From Chara braunii (lineage: Eukaryota > Streptophyta > Charophyceae > Charales > Characeae), in the NCBI GenBank assembly GCA_003427395.1, contig BFEA01000533.1, positions 928,256 to 955,944 on the forward strand: a stretch of DNA of 27,689 nt. The letters run 5' to 3'. The translations under genes were made by a program, and so were the position numbers. This document shows positions 1-8,595 of this stretch, one piece after another. How positions within the stretch are numbered: position 1 is the stretch's first letter; each line of letters opens with the position of its first letter. The notes below the pieces were generated by a model. It saw only the letters and a list, made by a program, of their open reading frames with translations, was not told the DNA's origin and made no database searches.

Positions 1-2
1 AG

Positions 3-120
<118 letters not shown>

Positions 121-130
121 TGTGTGTTGT

Positions 131-150
131 ATTGCCTTGCCTTGCCTTGA
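131..150. repeat. short CCTTG pentamer repeat before the ABCG start
   Basis: Three tandem TTGCC/CCTTG units lie between the GA microsatellite and the ATG at 154. Little more can be said; together with the microsatellite it leaves almost no unique 5' UTR sequence. Confidence 0.6.
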
Positions 151-153
151 GCG

Positions 154-2145
154 ATGAGAGTTGAAGGCCGCCGATCGGAAATGGGGAGACTGCCTCACGA
201 TGAGGTAGCCGTAACTGTTAGGACGGGGCCACCTGTCGGTGCCTCTCCTAAAGGCAGTGGCACACCTCCAGCGCGATTCGCCCAAGGTGACTTCGATGAC
301 AAAACTGCGTACACTCTGACATTTCAGAACCTGACGTACAAGGTGACCGTGAAGCAGAGCAGCGGCGATGGCGGCAAGACACATAGGGAGTTGTTGAAGA
401 ACATCAGCGGCGAGGCTCGTCATGGGGAAATCTTGGCCATCGTGGGTCCATCGGGAGCGGGGAAGTCCACACTCCTCGATGCGCTTGCTGGTCGGATCAC
501 GGCCTCAAGTCTGGAGGGCGTTATTCTGGCCAATGGCAAGCCTGTGGACGGCAAGCAGTTCCGCAAGCTCTCGGGGTACGTTATGCAAGATGATGCCCTG
601 TTTCCGCATCTCACAGTGAAAGAGACGTTGATGTTCAGCGCTCGTCTCCGGCTTCCTGGGGACATGCCGATGGACGTGAAAGCGGCGCGCGTCGACATGC
701 TTATCGCGACGTTGGGTCTTCGTGAATGTGCGGACACACGGATAGGCAACGAGCAAGTCCGAGGGGTGTCGGGGGGAGAGAGGAGGCGGGTCTCCATCGG
801 TGTGGATCTGATCCACGACCCCGCCGTTCTATTCCTGGACGAGCCGACGTCCGGACTGGACAGCACCTCGTCGCTGAACGTGGTCCAGAACTTGTACCAG
901 ATTGCGACCAATCGCCGGCGCACCATCGTGATGACCATTCATCAGCCTAGCTTCCGCATTCTGGAGCTTATCCATAAGATCATGATCTTGTCACGTGGCT
1001 CCTTGGTGTACAGCGGTACTTATCCTAACCTGTCGATCTTTCTGACCGACTACGGCAGACGCGTTCCCGACCATGTCAATGTGCTGGAGTTCGCTCTGGA
1101 CGTGATCGAGGAGCTGCAGGAGTCGCCGCAGGGTGTTGCTGCCCTCGCCGACTTCAACTCTACCTCCTCTACTACCGGATGGTCCAGATCCCAATCCAAG
1201 CTGCAGCCTTCATTGTCCGGACTGAGCAATAATATCGCACAGCTGGTGGCGGAGGCTGCAGACTTCGCCACCAGTCCATTCACGGAGACGTCGACTCTCT
1301 GCCACCGCAACGTCATAAACATAGTTCGAACGCGGGAGTTGTTCGTGTCTTCCCTCGGATTGATGATCATCACTGGAATAATCCTGGGCTCCCTTTTCTA
1401 TGGCGTGCACAAGGACGACAGTGGTAAACTCCACAGGAGCGCCGTCTTTGCCTTCGCCTGTGCCGTTCCGTTGTTCAGCGCCATCCACGCCCTGCCCATC
1501 TTCTTGCTGGAAAGGAACATCTTCATGCGCGAGACGAGCCGAGGAGCTTATCGCACGTCTTCCTATGTCGTCGCCAACGCTCTGGTCTTCCTCCCCTTCT
1601 TCTTCATCCAGGCCTTGTTGTTTACGCTCGTTTCGTACTTCTTGGTCGGTCTTGTTCGTGTTGCTTCTGCGTTTTTCCTCTTTGCCACGACCATCTTCCT
1701 GACCATCACCGTCGGCAACACGTTCGTCACATCCTTGGGGTCTCTGGTGCCCAACTTCATCGCCGGGAACACCATCATCACTGCCATCACCGGCTTCATG
1801 TTCCTCTTCTCCGGCTTCTTCGTACCGAAGGATGATATTCCCGAGTACTGGATCTGGTTCCACTACATCTCCACGTTCAAGTACCCGGTAGAATTGCTGC
1901 AGAAGATCGAATACAGTCACATAAAAAAATGGGAGAACGCTCAGTCTGAGAACGGAACCTACGTTCACAACCGTTACGACGAAGGGCAAAAAAACGTGAC
2001 CTCTGGCAGCGACGTCGCCCGGCAACTGGGGTTTGGGGGGGTGAGTATCAGAGGCAACCTTGCCGTGCTTGTAGCGATGGTGGTTGTGTATAGGATCGTC
2101 TTCTGCGTTGGTCTTCGTGTGAGGAGCTCCAACATGCGCAAGTAG
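154..2145 (+). CDS. half-size ABCG (WBC-type) ABC transporter, single exon
   Basis: 663 codons, uninterrupted, ATG to TAG. The order is nucleotide-binding domain then transmembrane domain, the reverse arrangement diagnostic of ABCG. Seen: Walker A GPSGAGKST at residues 98-106, Q-loop Q145, signature VSGGE 205-209, Walker B ending D229 with catalytic E230, D-loop SGLD to 236, H-loop H263. The membrane domain starts near residue 385 with about six hydrophobic segments. The last extracellular loop has two N-glycosylation sequons (N600-G-T, N614-V-T). The RETxxxAYRxSSYV block and the IPEYWIWFHYISxFKYP block resemble plant half-transporters of the AtABCG1/2/6/16/20 clade, many of which are intronless and export lipid or suberin/pollen-wall precursors. 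The substrate here is unknown. Half-transporters must dimerise, probably in the plasma membrane. M10 (position 181) is an alternative start. All catalytic motifs are intact, so it is probably functional. Confidence 0.95.
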   Translation: MRVEGRRSEMGRLPHDEVAVTVRTGPPVGASPKGSGTPPARFAQGDFDDKTAYTLTFQNLTYKVTVKQSSGDGGKTHRELLKNISGEARHGEILAIVGPSGAGKSTLLDALAGRITASSLEGVILANGKPVDGKQFRKLSGYVMQDDALFPHLTVKETLMFSARLRLPGDMPMDVKAARVDMLIATLGLRECADTRIGNEQVRGVSGGERRRVSIGVDLIHDPAVLFLDEPTSGLDSTSSLNVVQNLYQIATNRRRTIVMTIHQPSFRILELIHKIMILSRGSLVYSGTYPNLSIFLTDYGRRVPDHVNVLEFALDVIEELQESPQGVAALADFNSTSSTTGWSRSQSKLQPSLSGLSNNIAQLVAEAADFATSPFTETSTLCHRNVINIVRTRELFVSSLGLMIITGIILGSLFYGVHKDDSGKLHRSAVFAFACAVPLFSAIHALPIFLLERNIFMRETSRGAYRTSSYVVANALVFLPFFFIQALLFTLVSYFLVGLVRVASAFFLFATTIFLTITVGNTFVTSLGSLVPNFIAGNTIITAITGFMFLFSGFFVPKDDIPEYWIWFHYISTFKYPVELLQKIEYSHIKKWENAQSENGTYVHNRYDEGQKNVTSGSDVARQLGFGGVSIRGNLAVLVAMVVVYRIVFCVGLRVRSSNMRK

Positions 2146-2340
2146 TAGAGTGTCAGGACTCAGCAGCTTCAATTCCTCCTTGTTCGTTCGTTTTTTTTTT
2201 TTTTTTTTAATTATTATTATTATTAACTAAGCTATATTCTTCTCTCAATTTCACCTTTCAGGCTTTGACTATCTACCTACCACTACTCCAAAGACTGTAG
2301 AGTCAGTGTAGACAGGGGACCCCTGCAAGCATAGCTACCT
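2146..2340 (+). other. probable ABCG 3' UTR
   Basis: After the stop come a T-run (about 2190-2208) and an AT-rich stretch with ATTATT repeats that could serve as a plant-type poly(A) region. No canonical AATAAA is evident. Assigned by position only. Confidence 0.4.
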
Positions 2341-2795
2341 CTCAGTGGCTCTCACAATTAAGGGAATGGCATTGTCTTTCCCCCCGCACCCACCCCTCTT
2401 CCCTAATCGGCGGTGTTCAGGGAGTAGGGTGGGCCCGCCGGTGGGGGGACCCGGGGGACGGGCTAACGCAAAGACCCAGCATTTTGCCAGTAGCTACTAC
2501 CCCTCCCATCTACTTCCCCCGGTTCCCCCATCGGCGCCACCGCCTATCGAGTAGCAGCAGTGGCTATGGCAGTGGATATGGCCAACACTCTCCCACACAC
2601 CACACCCAACCCACTCACGCTCTTACGCTCACACTCACACTCACACTCACACCCGTGTTTCGTTTTGTTTCTTTTCTTTTCCGTCGGGACGAGGTGGGGG
2701 GCCGCCCGGGCCGGTGTGTGTCGTCTCTCCCCGAGTGGTATTAGATCGGATCCTCTTCTTTTCCATTTTTTTTGTTCTTTTTCTTTTCTTTTTTC
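2341..2795. other. non-coding, low-complexity stretches
   Basis: No credible coding frame. It holds C- and G-rich patches, a CACTCA-type hexamer repeat around 2630-2656, and T-rich tracts near 2757-2810. The short open frames across it have biased, repetitive translations and are not supported as genes. Confidence 0.6.
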
Positions 2796-2925
2796 TTTTT
2801 TTTTTTTTTTGGGGGGGGAGATCTTATTTCATTTTCCAAGAACATCGATCGATGAGAGGACATACTATTGGCTGTAATCTATTAGTGGGGAGCAGCACTT
2901 ACAGCCAAAATGGGTCCGGTATGCC
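2796..2925 (-). mobile_element. degenerate copy of an A-tailed SINE-like repeat
   Basis: On the plus strand a T-run (to 2810) is followed about 68 bp later by CTATTAGTGGGGAGCAGCAC (from 2878) and then by a GGGTCCGG block. The better copy at 6404-6537 has the same layout: T-run, about 73 bp, then CTATTGGTGGGGAGCATCAC. Read on the minus strand this is a short element with a 3' poly(A) tail, as expected of a SINE. Strongly diverged. Confidence 0.5.
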
Positions 2926-4620
2926 TTAGGCAGCTTTTTTTTAGGCTATATTTACAAATGAACATTGAAGGCATGAGATGAAGAGGGATCTGCATTGGAC
3001 CATTGGTTGCCCTTTTCCAAGGGCCGATTGGCTGATTCTTCTTTTCGTGCTGTTTGAGATTTCTCCCAAACTGAGGGCATCCTCACACAGTCACACTGGG
3101 ACTTTTTTACTTATTTTTGGACGCAATTGTGGTCAGATGCATTCATGCCTGGCAGCGAATGGTTTCAGATACATTTTAAAAATCGAGCTGGTCTGAGTAC
3201 ACCCTGCGTCCTTTTGGTCGATTCAAGATTGAACTAGATTCCCACGTGTTACCCACCCGTTCTCCACAGCGACTTTGTTTCCAAACTGAGAACACAACGT
3301 TCCACTTGCATGACATTGTGATGATTGTGTTAAGCATATCGCTAGCGTTAAAAACTTAGAAAAAGTGACAAACCCGACTCTACTACGTTACTAGTACTTA
3401 CTACTGCTCTCCGCAATAGACGATAAGCTTAGGTCGAAAGTTCTCGAAACCACATCCATACAACCATTATCCATAATTATTCTAACATACTAACCGTGTC
3501 ACAAGTTGTCAGTCAAGCTGGCAAGCTGCATTCAGAAAGATTTCCACCATTCTGAGCTCCCTTCACTTGAACAGTGTCATCTCTGTGTATGGTGTACGCT
3601 ACTGCACTCAGTGCACTGTACAGTGTACAATGTACACGATATAACAGGCCAAAGCTTTAAGTACTGTAAGACAGAGTAAGTGTGTAAGTTAAACCATATG
3701 ATCCCCATCTTATCATTGAATGTGCGCCTTGTGTGAGATAGGCTATCAGGATCTCACGAAAGCTAATTTGGTCTGGAAGAAATGGTTAGCTGACGAAAGA
3801 GTGGCCAGCTGGCCCACTCTCCCACTTTTGCATACATCTCCCAGGTCTTGCTAAGGGACCAGACTGGGTGTGAATTGACCGCTCCCAGGTCTTGATGAGG
3901 GAGCAGCATTGGTGAGGGATGCACAGAGAACTGATACGTGTGAACACTGAACAGGAAGGCCGGCAATTCAACGCCAGCGAGAGAGTCCTAGTACCGTCCT
4001 ACCAGTCCCCCGTTTCCAAGTCCCAGCTGTCCCTTTTCCCCCTCCCCTCTGCTTTACCCTTTCCCAGGCCTTGCCCCCCCTCCCTCTACCGACCACCACC
4101 CTCCCTTCCCCCCTCCCCCAATCCCTCCCCTTCCTCTCGGGCAGGCTGGCCCACATACTAAGTACGACGCAATGGGACACATTACCACAGACCTGGATTG
4201 CATTAACTATCAGGCTCCTATCAGCATAATTGTTTTACTCCTCATCCATCAAAGAGGAGTGGTTGCTCAGTGGTACGGTCCGTACGGATATTAAACAGCA
4301 GGGTTCGGAAAGGACTGAATCTCGGTGGTGTTCCTGGCCACATACGTAGCTGGTTTAAGTTAAGGTACTAGGTAGACCGTAGATGGGCAAGGAGAAGTAT
4401 GTGAGAGAACCCGGGTTCTCGACAACAAGGAAAGCTTGCACATGTCCATAGCATTATTAATTTATTAATTGCCCCACATTCTTGCAGTGGGAACTTGGAA
4501 GTTGGAAGCGCTAGCCAACTGGAACGCGAGTCGAGATCTCTCTTATCTGAAGGAAGAGTCTGACGGGATCATGGGAAGTTTCGAAGAAGTTGCTGTAGCT
4601 CTGAGTCAGAAGTAGCGCAG
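2926..4620. other. non-coding intergenic DNA
   Basis: No supported gene. There is a short imperfect direct repeat (CTCCCAGGTCTTG blocks at about 3838 and 3883), a self-complementary GTACA/TGTAC patch around 3610-3640, and a pyrimidine-rich stretch at 4015-4140. A weak tRNA A-box-like sequence lies at 4262-4273. Confidence 0.6.
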
Positions 4621-4627
4621 AAGAACG

Positions 4628-4745
4628 ACCGTCTTCACACGAATTTGGTCCGAATAGAACGCCCGGTCATTATTTATGTATTTGGGCCAACTTGCAGTCT
4701 AAATGCAGCAATAATGCTCGGGCGTTCTATTCGGGTGAAGACCGT
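4628..4745. repeat. 118-bp imperfect foldback
   Basis: The arms 4650-4674 and 4710-4734 are reverse complements at 23 of 25 positions (core CCGAATAGAACGCCCG). The outer arms near 4628-4638 and 4735-4745 also pair (10 of 11), with about 11 unpaired bases (4639-4649) on the left side. The loop is 35 nt. It could be a MITE remnant or a small-RNA precursor; no terminal target duplication was identified. Confidence 0.7.
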
Positions 4746-4857
4746 AGCTCCTTTCTTGTACATTTGACTTGGTGGAGTGCGAGAGGACTAACTGGACTAA
4801 CCCGACTCTGCCAATTCTTGTCATGAGCTTACTGTCTAACTGGGCTTAGCCTCTTAG

Positions 4858-4984
4858 GCCTTCAAGTTGTTGTTTTCAACTAAATGAGGCGTTGGACTAG
4901 TTTTCCAGCAAGTGTCGACCACCCCCCCCCCTTCCCCCTCCCCCGCCCCCACCAATAGATCGGGGCCATCAACAACTTGAAGGC
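4858..4984. repeat. 15-bp perfect inverted repeat enclosing a SINE-like copy
   Basis: GCCTTCAAGTTGTTG at 4858-4872 is the exact reverse complement of 4970-4984. The roughly 97 bp between the arms contains a diverged plus-strand copy of the SINE-like repeat found at 6436, 7112 and 27634. Confidence 0.75.
4887..4969 (+). mobile_element. diverged SINE-like copy (plus orientation)
   Basis: It starts like the other copies (GCGTTGGACTAGTTTTCCAGC, compare GCTGGACCCGTTTTCCAGC) and ends with ACCAATAGATCGGGGCCAT, compare ACCAATAGATGGAGCCAT at the window end. A C-rich expansion (4921-4950) lies between. The GCTGGA/TCCAGC hairpin of other copies is kept here with one change to a G-U wobble. Confidence 0.6.
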
Positions 4985-5471
4985 GGAATCTTCACCTCTG
5001 AGGGGCTCTTAGCGCATTTAACTGACCGCCTAGGGACTCCAGGGGGGTAACAACGGTCCAATTATAATGATTTCGAAAAAACACTGTCAGTGAATAGGAA
5101 GGAGTCTCTCATAATTTTTTTATTTTTATTTACTTTTACTTAAAAAAAAAAAAAAAATCCCTCCAGTGCTAGCGATGCTCTCTCAGAATGTTTGGACGTC
5201 TGTAAGACTTCTGAAACGGCTGTGTGGCACGGTTCCAGAGTCCAGACTGAGCACTGGCAGACTGCAGAAGGACCAGAGGGGCAGCCGGGCACTGATGCTT
5301 GCCATTGCTCAGGCTTGGGTAGCAGCTGATCCTATCTTGCACTGATGCAGAAACACTAAGTCTTCATTAGACAACCCAGCAGGGCCAGCACCCTCATCAG
5401 GGCCTCATGCGCCATTGGCACTGTGCCAATGTTCTTCTCCCAAATATCCTCTTTGGCCGGAGGAAAAGAGA
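4985..5471. other. non-coding, no feature recognised
   Basis: Contains an AT-rich patch with a poly-A run (about 5140-5157). No coding frame with recognisable composition. Confidence 0.55.
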
Positions 5472-5582
5472 GGAGGCAGAGAGAGCCAGGTTGCGGGGGA
5501 TTGGGGGAGGGGGAGGGGGGGGGGNGGAGGCAGAGAGAGCCAGGTTGCGGGGGATTGGGGGGGGGGGGGGGGGGGGGGGGGG
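5472..5582. repeat. 54-bp direct duplication around a single N, plus G-run
   Basis: GGAGGCAGAGAGAGCCAGG and the bases after it occur at 5472 and again at 5526, directly after the lone N at 5525. The second copy runs into about 33 consecutive Gs (to 5582). Identical sequence on both sides of one N suggests two contig ends that overlap in reality and were joined without merging. The long G-run could also form a G-quadruplex, but its length is uncertain. Confidence 0.75.
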
Positions 5583-5716
5583 TGGAGGGCTGGAACGGGA
5601 GAGAGAAGGGGAGCGGGAGTTGGGCAAGGGAAGGGGAGTGGCTATATCCCCTGGCAAGTCTGAGCCAAGGGGGTCATCTGGAGCTATCTGCTCTGATTCT
5701 GCTGCATTACAAGAAT

Positions 5717-5746
5717 GAACTTTGGGAACTTTGGGAACTTTGGGAA
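5717..5746. repeat. 9-bp tandem repeat, three units
   Basis: AACTTTGGG is repeated three times in a row. A simple minisatellite; no gene supported around it. Confidence 0.8.
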
Positions 5747-6403
5747 CTGGCAGGGTAGTGAATACTGTTCAGGGACCACCAGCCGTCCAATGCCAGTGCC
5801 TTTCCATCTTTCTCCCAGTTTTTCCCATAGTATTACCAGATTATTGTTCTGCTCCTTATCACACAGAGTCTTCTATTTGGATCCAGCCACTGCAGATTGA
5901 TTGAATTTCTTTTAATTGGAGCAGGACTGAAGTCTGAAAGACTCTGAAGCGTCTTTTCCCATGAGGGGAGCTTCAGCCTTTGTGGATCGCTATCATCTCT
6001 TTCCTTCAGAGGAAAATTGTTTGGTGTGCCTTGCCTGGTACTATGAAAGCGGGTGAAAAAATATGGGGGGCTAGTCCCTTCGGGCCTGCGCAGATGGTCT
6101 GCTAGCTCGGTTGTGACCTTGTCAGGCTTTTTTTGGCGGCCCCAGCAGGGCTGAAGACTTGTGAAGAGGCCAAATTAATGTTTCGACTCTGGCCCCAGCA
6201 GGGCTGAAGTCTGAGCTGGCTATTTGCAACATACTTATCAATGTTATCTTAAGTTTCTCGATTCAGAGTCTTCAGAGAGAGTCAATTCCCTGGCTACGTT
6301 AAATTTTCAATGATGATAATCATGTTATTGACATTGCAGCCAAAGCAGCCAGTCAATCCTTCTTTTTTTTTTTTACCTTTGGGAAAATATTTTTATTTTA
6401 TTT
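5747..6403. other. non-coding with a short direct repeat
   Basis: GGCCCCAGCAGGGCTGAAG occurs at about 6138 and 6192. The surrounding sequence repeats AGACT/CTGAAG words loosely. No coding region supported. Confidence 0.55.
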
Positions 6404-6537
6404 TTTTTTTTTTTTTTTTTTTTTTAAACAACACCCCCGCCAGTGTTAGTGCTGCTGATAAGAGCAGACACCACTAACACCTAGGGAGAGGCTCCGTCTA
6501 TTGGTGGGGAGCATCACCTGGTGGAAAACAGGTTATA
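6404..6537 (-). mobile_element. SINE-like repeat copy with poly(A) tail (minus orientation)
   Basis: A T-run (to 6425) on the plus strand is the poly(A) tail on the minus strand. The body from 6426 contains a hairpin (GTGTTAGTG 6442-6450 with CACTAACAC 6473-6481) and the conserved GGTGGGGAGCATCACCTG block. A second copy at 7112-7201 matches nearly base for base from 6451 to about 6525. The head of this copy is cut by the adapter at 6538. No tRNA or 5S-derived promoter was recognised, so the SINE assignment rests on the tail, the copy number and the small size. Confidence 0.65.
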
Positions 6538-6575
6538 CTGTCTCTTATACACATCTAGATGTGTATAAGAGACAG
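6538..6575. other. Nextera mate-pair junction adapter (artificial sequence)
   Basis: CTGTCTCTTATACACATCT at 6538-6556 is followed directly by its reverse complement at 6557-6575. This is the Tn5 mosaic end in the head-to-head form used as the circularisation junction in Nextera mate-pair libraries. All 38 bases match. It is not genomic DNA; sequences left and right of it need not be neighbours in the genome. Confidence 0.97.
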
Positions 6576-7110
6576 GGTGTGAAGTTGTTAACGTATAGGC
6601 GGTGAGGCACCTTATAGGGAGTCAGGTGATAGCACTACATGGTTAGGACTATCGTAGTCTCTGTGCTGCTGGCACCACAAAGGGAGAGTTGCACCTTCGC
6701 CGTTAGGGGTAGGTATATGGGGCTGCACTGGGGTAGGGGCACTTTCCTACATATAGGGGCCTGCTTGGGTATACGTCTCCTCCATGGGCATGAATAGACC
6801 TCAATGACTCACAGGATGCGGTTCGAGAGAGTGTTCTGGGAGGTTGAAATGAATAGAAGCATCGGCAGAGACTGTGGGAAGGACCTAGGTGTATCTGGCA
6901 GCTCCATCATGATGAGAGAGAGATAGGCCGGTATAGTGACCTTGAATAGGAATAGGGGTAGGGGCGTCATAAGGGAGGGCTGTACCTAATGGGTAAAGTA
7001 CATGAGGGAATAAGAACCCCAATATAGGGCCATGGATAAAAACCAATAGGATGCCGATGGTTACGACCGGGGGTAGCTAATAGGTGGGTGCATCGGAAAA
7101 AAGTAGCCAA
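6576..7110. other. segment of uncertain origin between adapter and N
   Basis: 535 bp with no coding frame, rich in ATAGGG/TAGGGG words. It is bounded on the left by the mate-pair adapter and on the right by a single N, and both outer flanks are copies of the same repeat. It is probably gap-fill sequence and may belong elsewhere in the genome. Confidence 0.6.
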
Positions 7111-7111
7111 N

Positions 7112-7201
7112 GCTGATAAGAGCAGACACCACTAACACCTAGGGAGAGGCTCCGTCTATTGGTGGGGAGCATCACCTGCTGGAAAACGGGTCCAGCGTCC
7201 C
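7112..7201 (-). mobile_element. SINE-like repeat copy (tail side cut by N at 7111)
   Basis: Starts at the N inside the repeat (GCTGATAAGAGCAGACACC) and runs to GGGTCCAGCGTCCC at 7201, which on the minus strand is the conserved head GGGACGCTGGACCC also seen at 27634. The GCTGGA...TCCAGC head hairpin is perfect. It may be the same genomic copy as 6436-6537, duplicated by misassembly. Confidence 0.65.
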
Positions 7202-7220
7202 ATATTACAGAAAGAATGAT

Positions 7221-7260
7221 GTCTGAGAATGTCTGAAAATGTCTGAGCATGTCTGAGAAT
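7221..7260. repeat. 10-bp tandem repeat, four units
   Basis: GTCTGAGAAT is repeated four times with exact 10-bp spacing and two substitutions. On the minus strand it lies about 550 bp past the end of the LINE reading frame, where a short tandem repeat tail would be expected for some LINEs. Confidence 0.75.
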
Positions 7261-7805
7261 GAGAATGACTGCGGAAGATGAGGAAGATGACGACTGAGAC
7301 TGTAGGGCCTGCCTCCCATAGAACTGCTAATATCACCCATCCCCTCATTGGAGCTCCCCTTATCTCTTTGCTCAGCCCTGCTACAGCAGCCCCTCTGTCT
7401 GATTTGTGTTGTTGCTGACCCTTTAACCCCTAAAAACCCTTCAAACCTTAGCAGGCCCTCTGTTCAATCCGTGTTCTATCAGTCAGTGATTGTGTGCAGT
7501 CCCAGTTACCTCTGTCACCACAACCTTGGAGCCTGCATCCCCTGTGTGCGGTTCAGTCTGCCCTTCGTTCTGTGCTTGGAGGGGCAGGAACCTCTTCACC
7601 CTGGACCTGGTGCCAGATGCTTGCCCTATTCACTAGTTCCCCAACTTCGCCCTTCTCCCTAACAGGGGTCGGTCCAGCAACCCTTCACTTGCGTGACTGT
7701 TACCTTCCTCTACATACCACCGATACCTGCAATCCTGCAGTGACTGTTGCCTATATGATCTGTTAAGTGCAGTTGCCCAACAGAACGACAATCTTACTGT
7801 TTTCC

Positions 7806-8595
7806 TTACTGGTGCCCATACCATTGCCTTTCGACGATTGCTGTGGCGGCCGGAGGAAACACATCTGGAAAATCCTCGGGGTGCTTCATCGGAATGTTGG
7901 GGTCGACATGGAGCCAGTCGTGGAACCTGAGTATGTAGTCCTTGGTGAAGTCGTCTTGCCCCTCCTTGTCCCTCATTTCCCCTGGCCAGTCTACCTGGAC
8001 CATCCTGCCCCCCCTTTCCCCCCCCAAGCCATTCTGCGCAGAAGTTATGGATTTCCTTAGTTATATCAGCTTTTTGAGATAGGATTACCATTTTTTCCTG
8101 AACTTTTTTCCATTGCATTCTTATTTCTGTTTCGATAAACTTTTTTACTGTATCTGCCACTTCCCCTTCCCCCACCCTGGCCCCTTCTTGATCAAAGACG
8201 CACCTTCTTAACCATAACGCCCAGATTACAGTCTTTCTGGTTAAGGAGAAAAGGTTGCTGGCTAAGCGGGATGCATGTGGTCTTCCCCATTCTCCTAAGA
8301 GAAGGGTTTCCCATTTCCAAGGCCATTTCTCGCCAGTGCCCAGTTGTGTCCACCATCGCCACAACAGGACTGCCCCAGGGCATTGTAGAAAGATATGTTC
8401 TATTGTTTCACATATTTTAAGTCCTGGGAACCCTGCATTACAGGATTTGCACCACGGGAGGGTCTCCCCTCTCTGTTTTAGGTTCGTCCTGTTGATAATC
8501 CAGTTGTTGGTGGGGAGGCACCTGTGGCTGATTTGCCACTGTAGAGAGGCGAATTTTGCCAGTCTTTCTTTCACTCCTCTCAGTCTCTGAGCCAT
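7806..8595 (-). pseudogene. LINE ORF2 C-terminal part with zf-RVT zinc-binding domain
   Basis: From 8595 downward the frame starts inside the element. LPTNNW begins at residue 27; the zinc ligands are C49-x2-C52 and H67-x4-C72 in the pattern W-C-K-S-C ... E-H-I-F-L-Q-C-P. This is the reverse-transcriptase zinc-binding module (zf-RVT) found after RT in plant LINEs. In the C-run near 8006-8028 the sensible frame changes: downstream, the other minus frame (stop just below 7806) has the better composition. The first ATG at 8595 is not a native start. Non-functional remnant. Confidence 0.8.

Noticed and set aside
1210-2172. 320-codon open frame antisense to the ABCG gene
   Set aside because: It mirrors the codon bias of the real gene on the other strand; the translation is hydrophilic, repetitive in charge and has no recognisable motif.
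4262-4311. tRNA-like A box (TTGCTCAGTGGT) and weak B box (GGTTCGGAAAG)
   Set aside because: The B box matches only about half of the consensus and no cloverleaf with a paired acceptor stem is visible. A decayed tRNA-derived SINE head is possible but not supported.
5397-5758. Overlapping open frames on both strands
   Set aside because: They consist of G/C homopolymer translations and span the N at 5525; products of low-complexity sequence.
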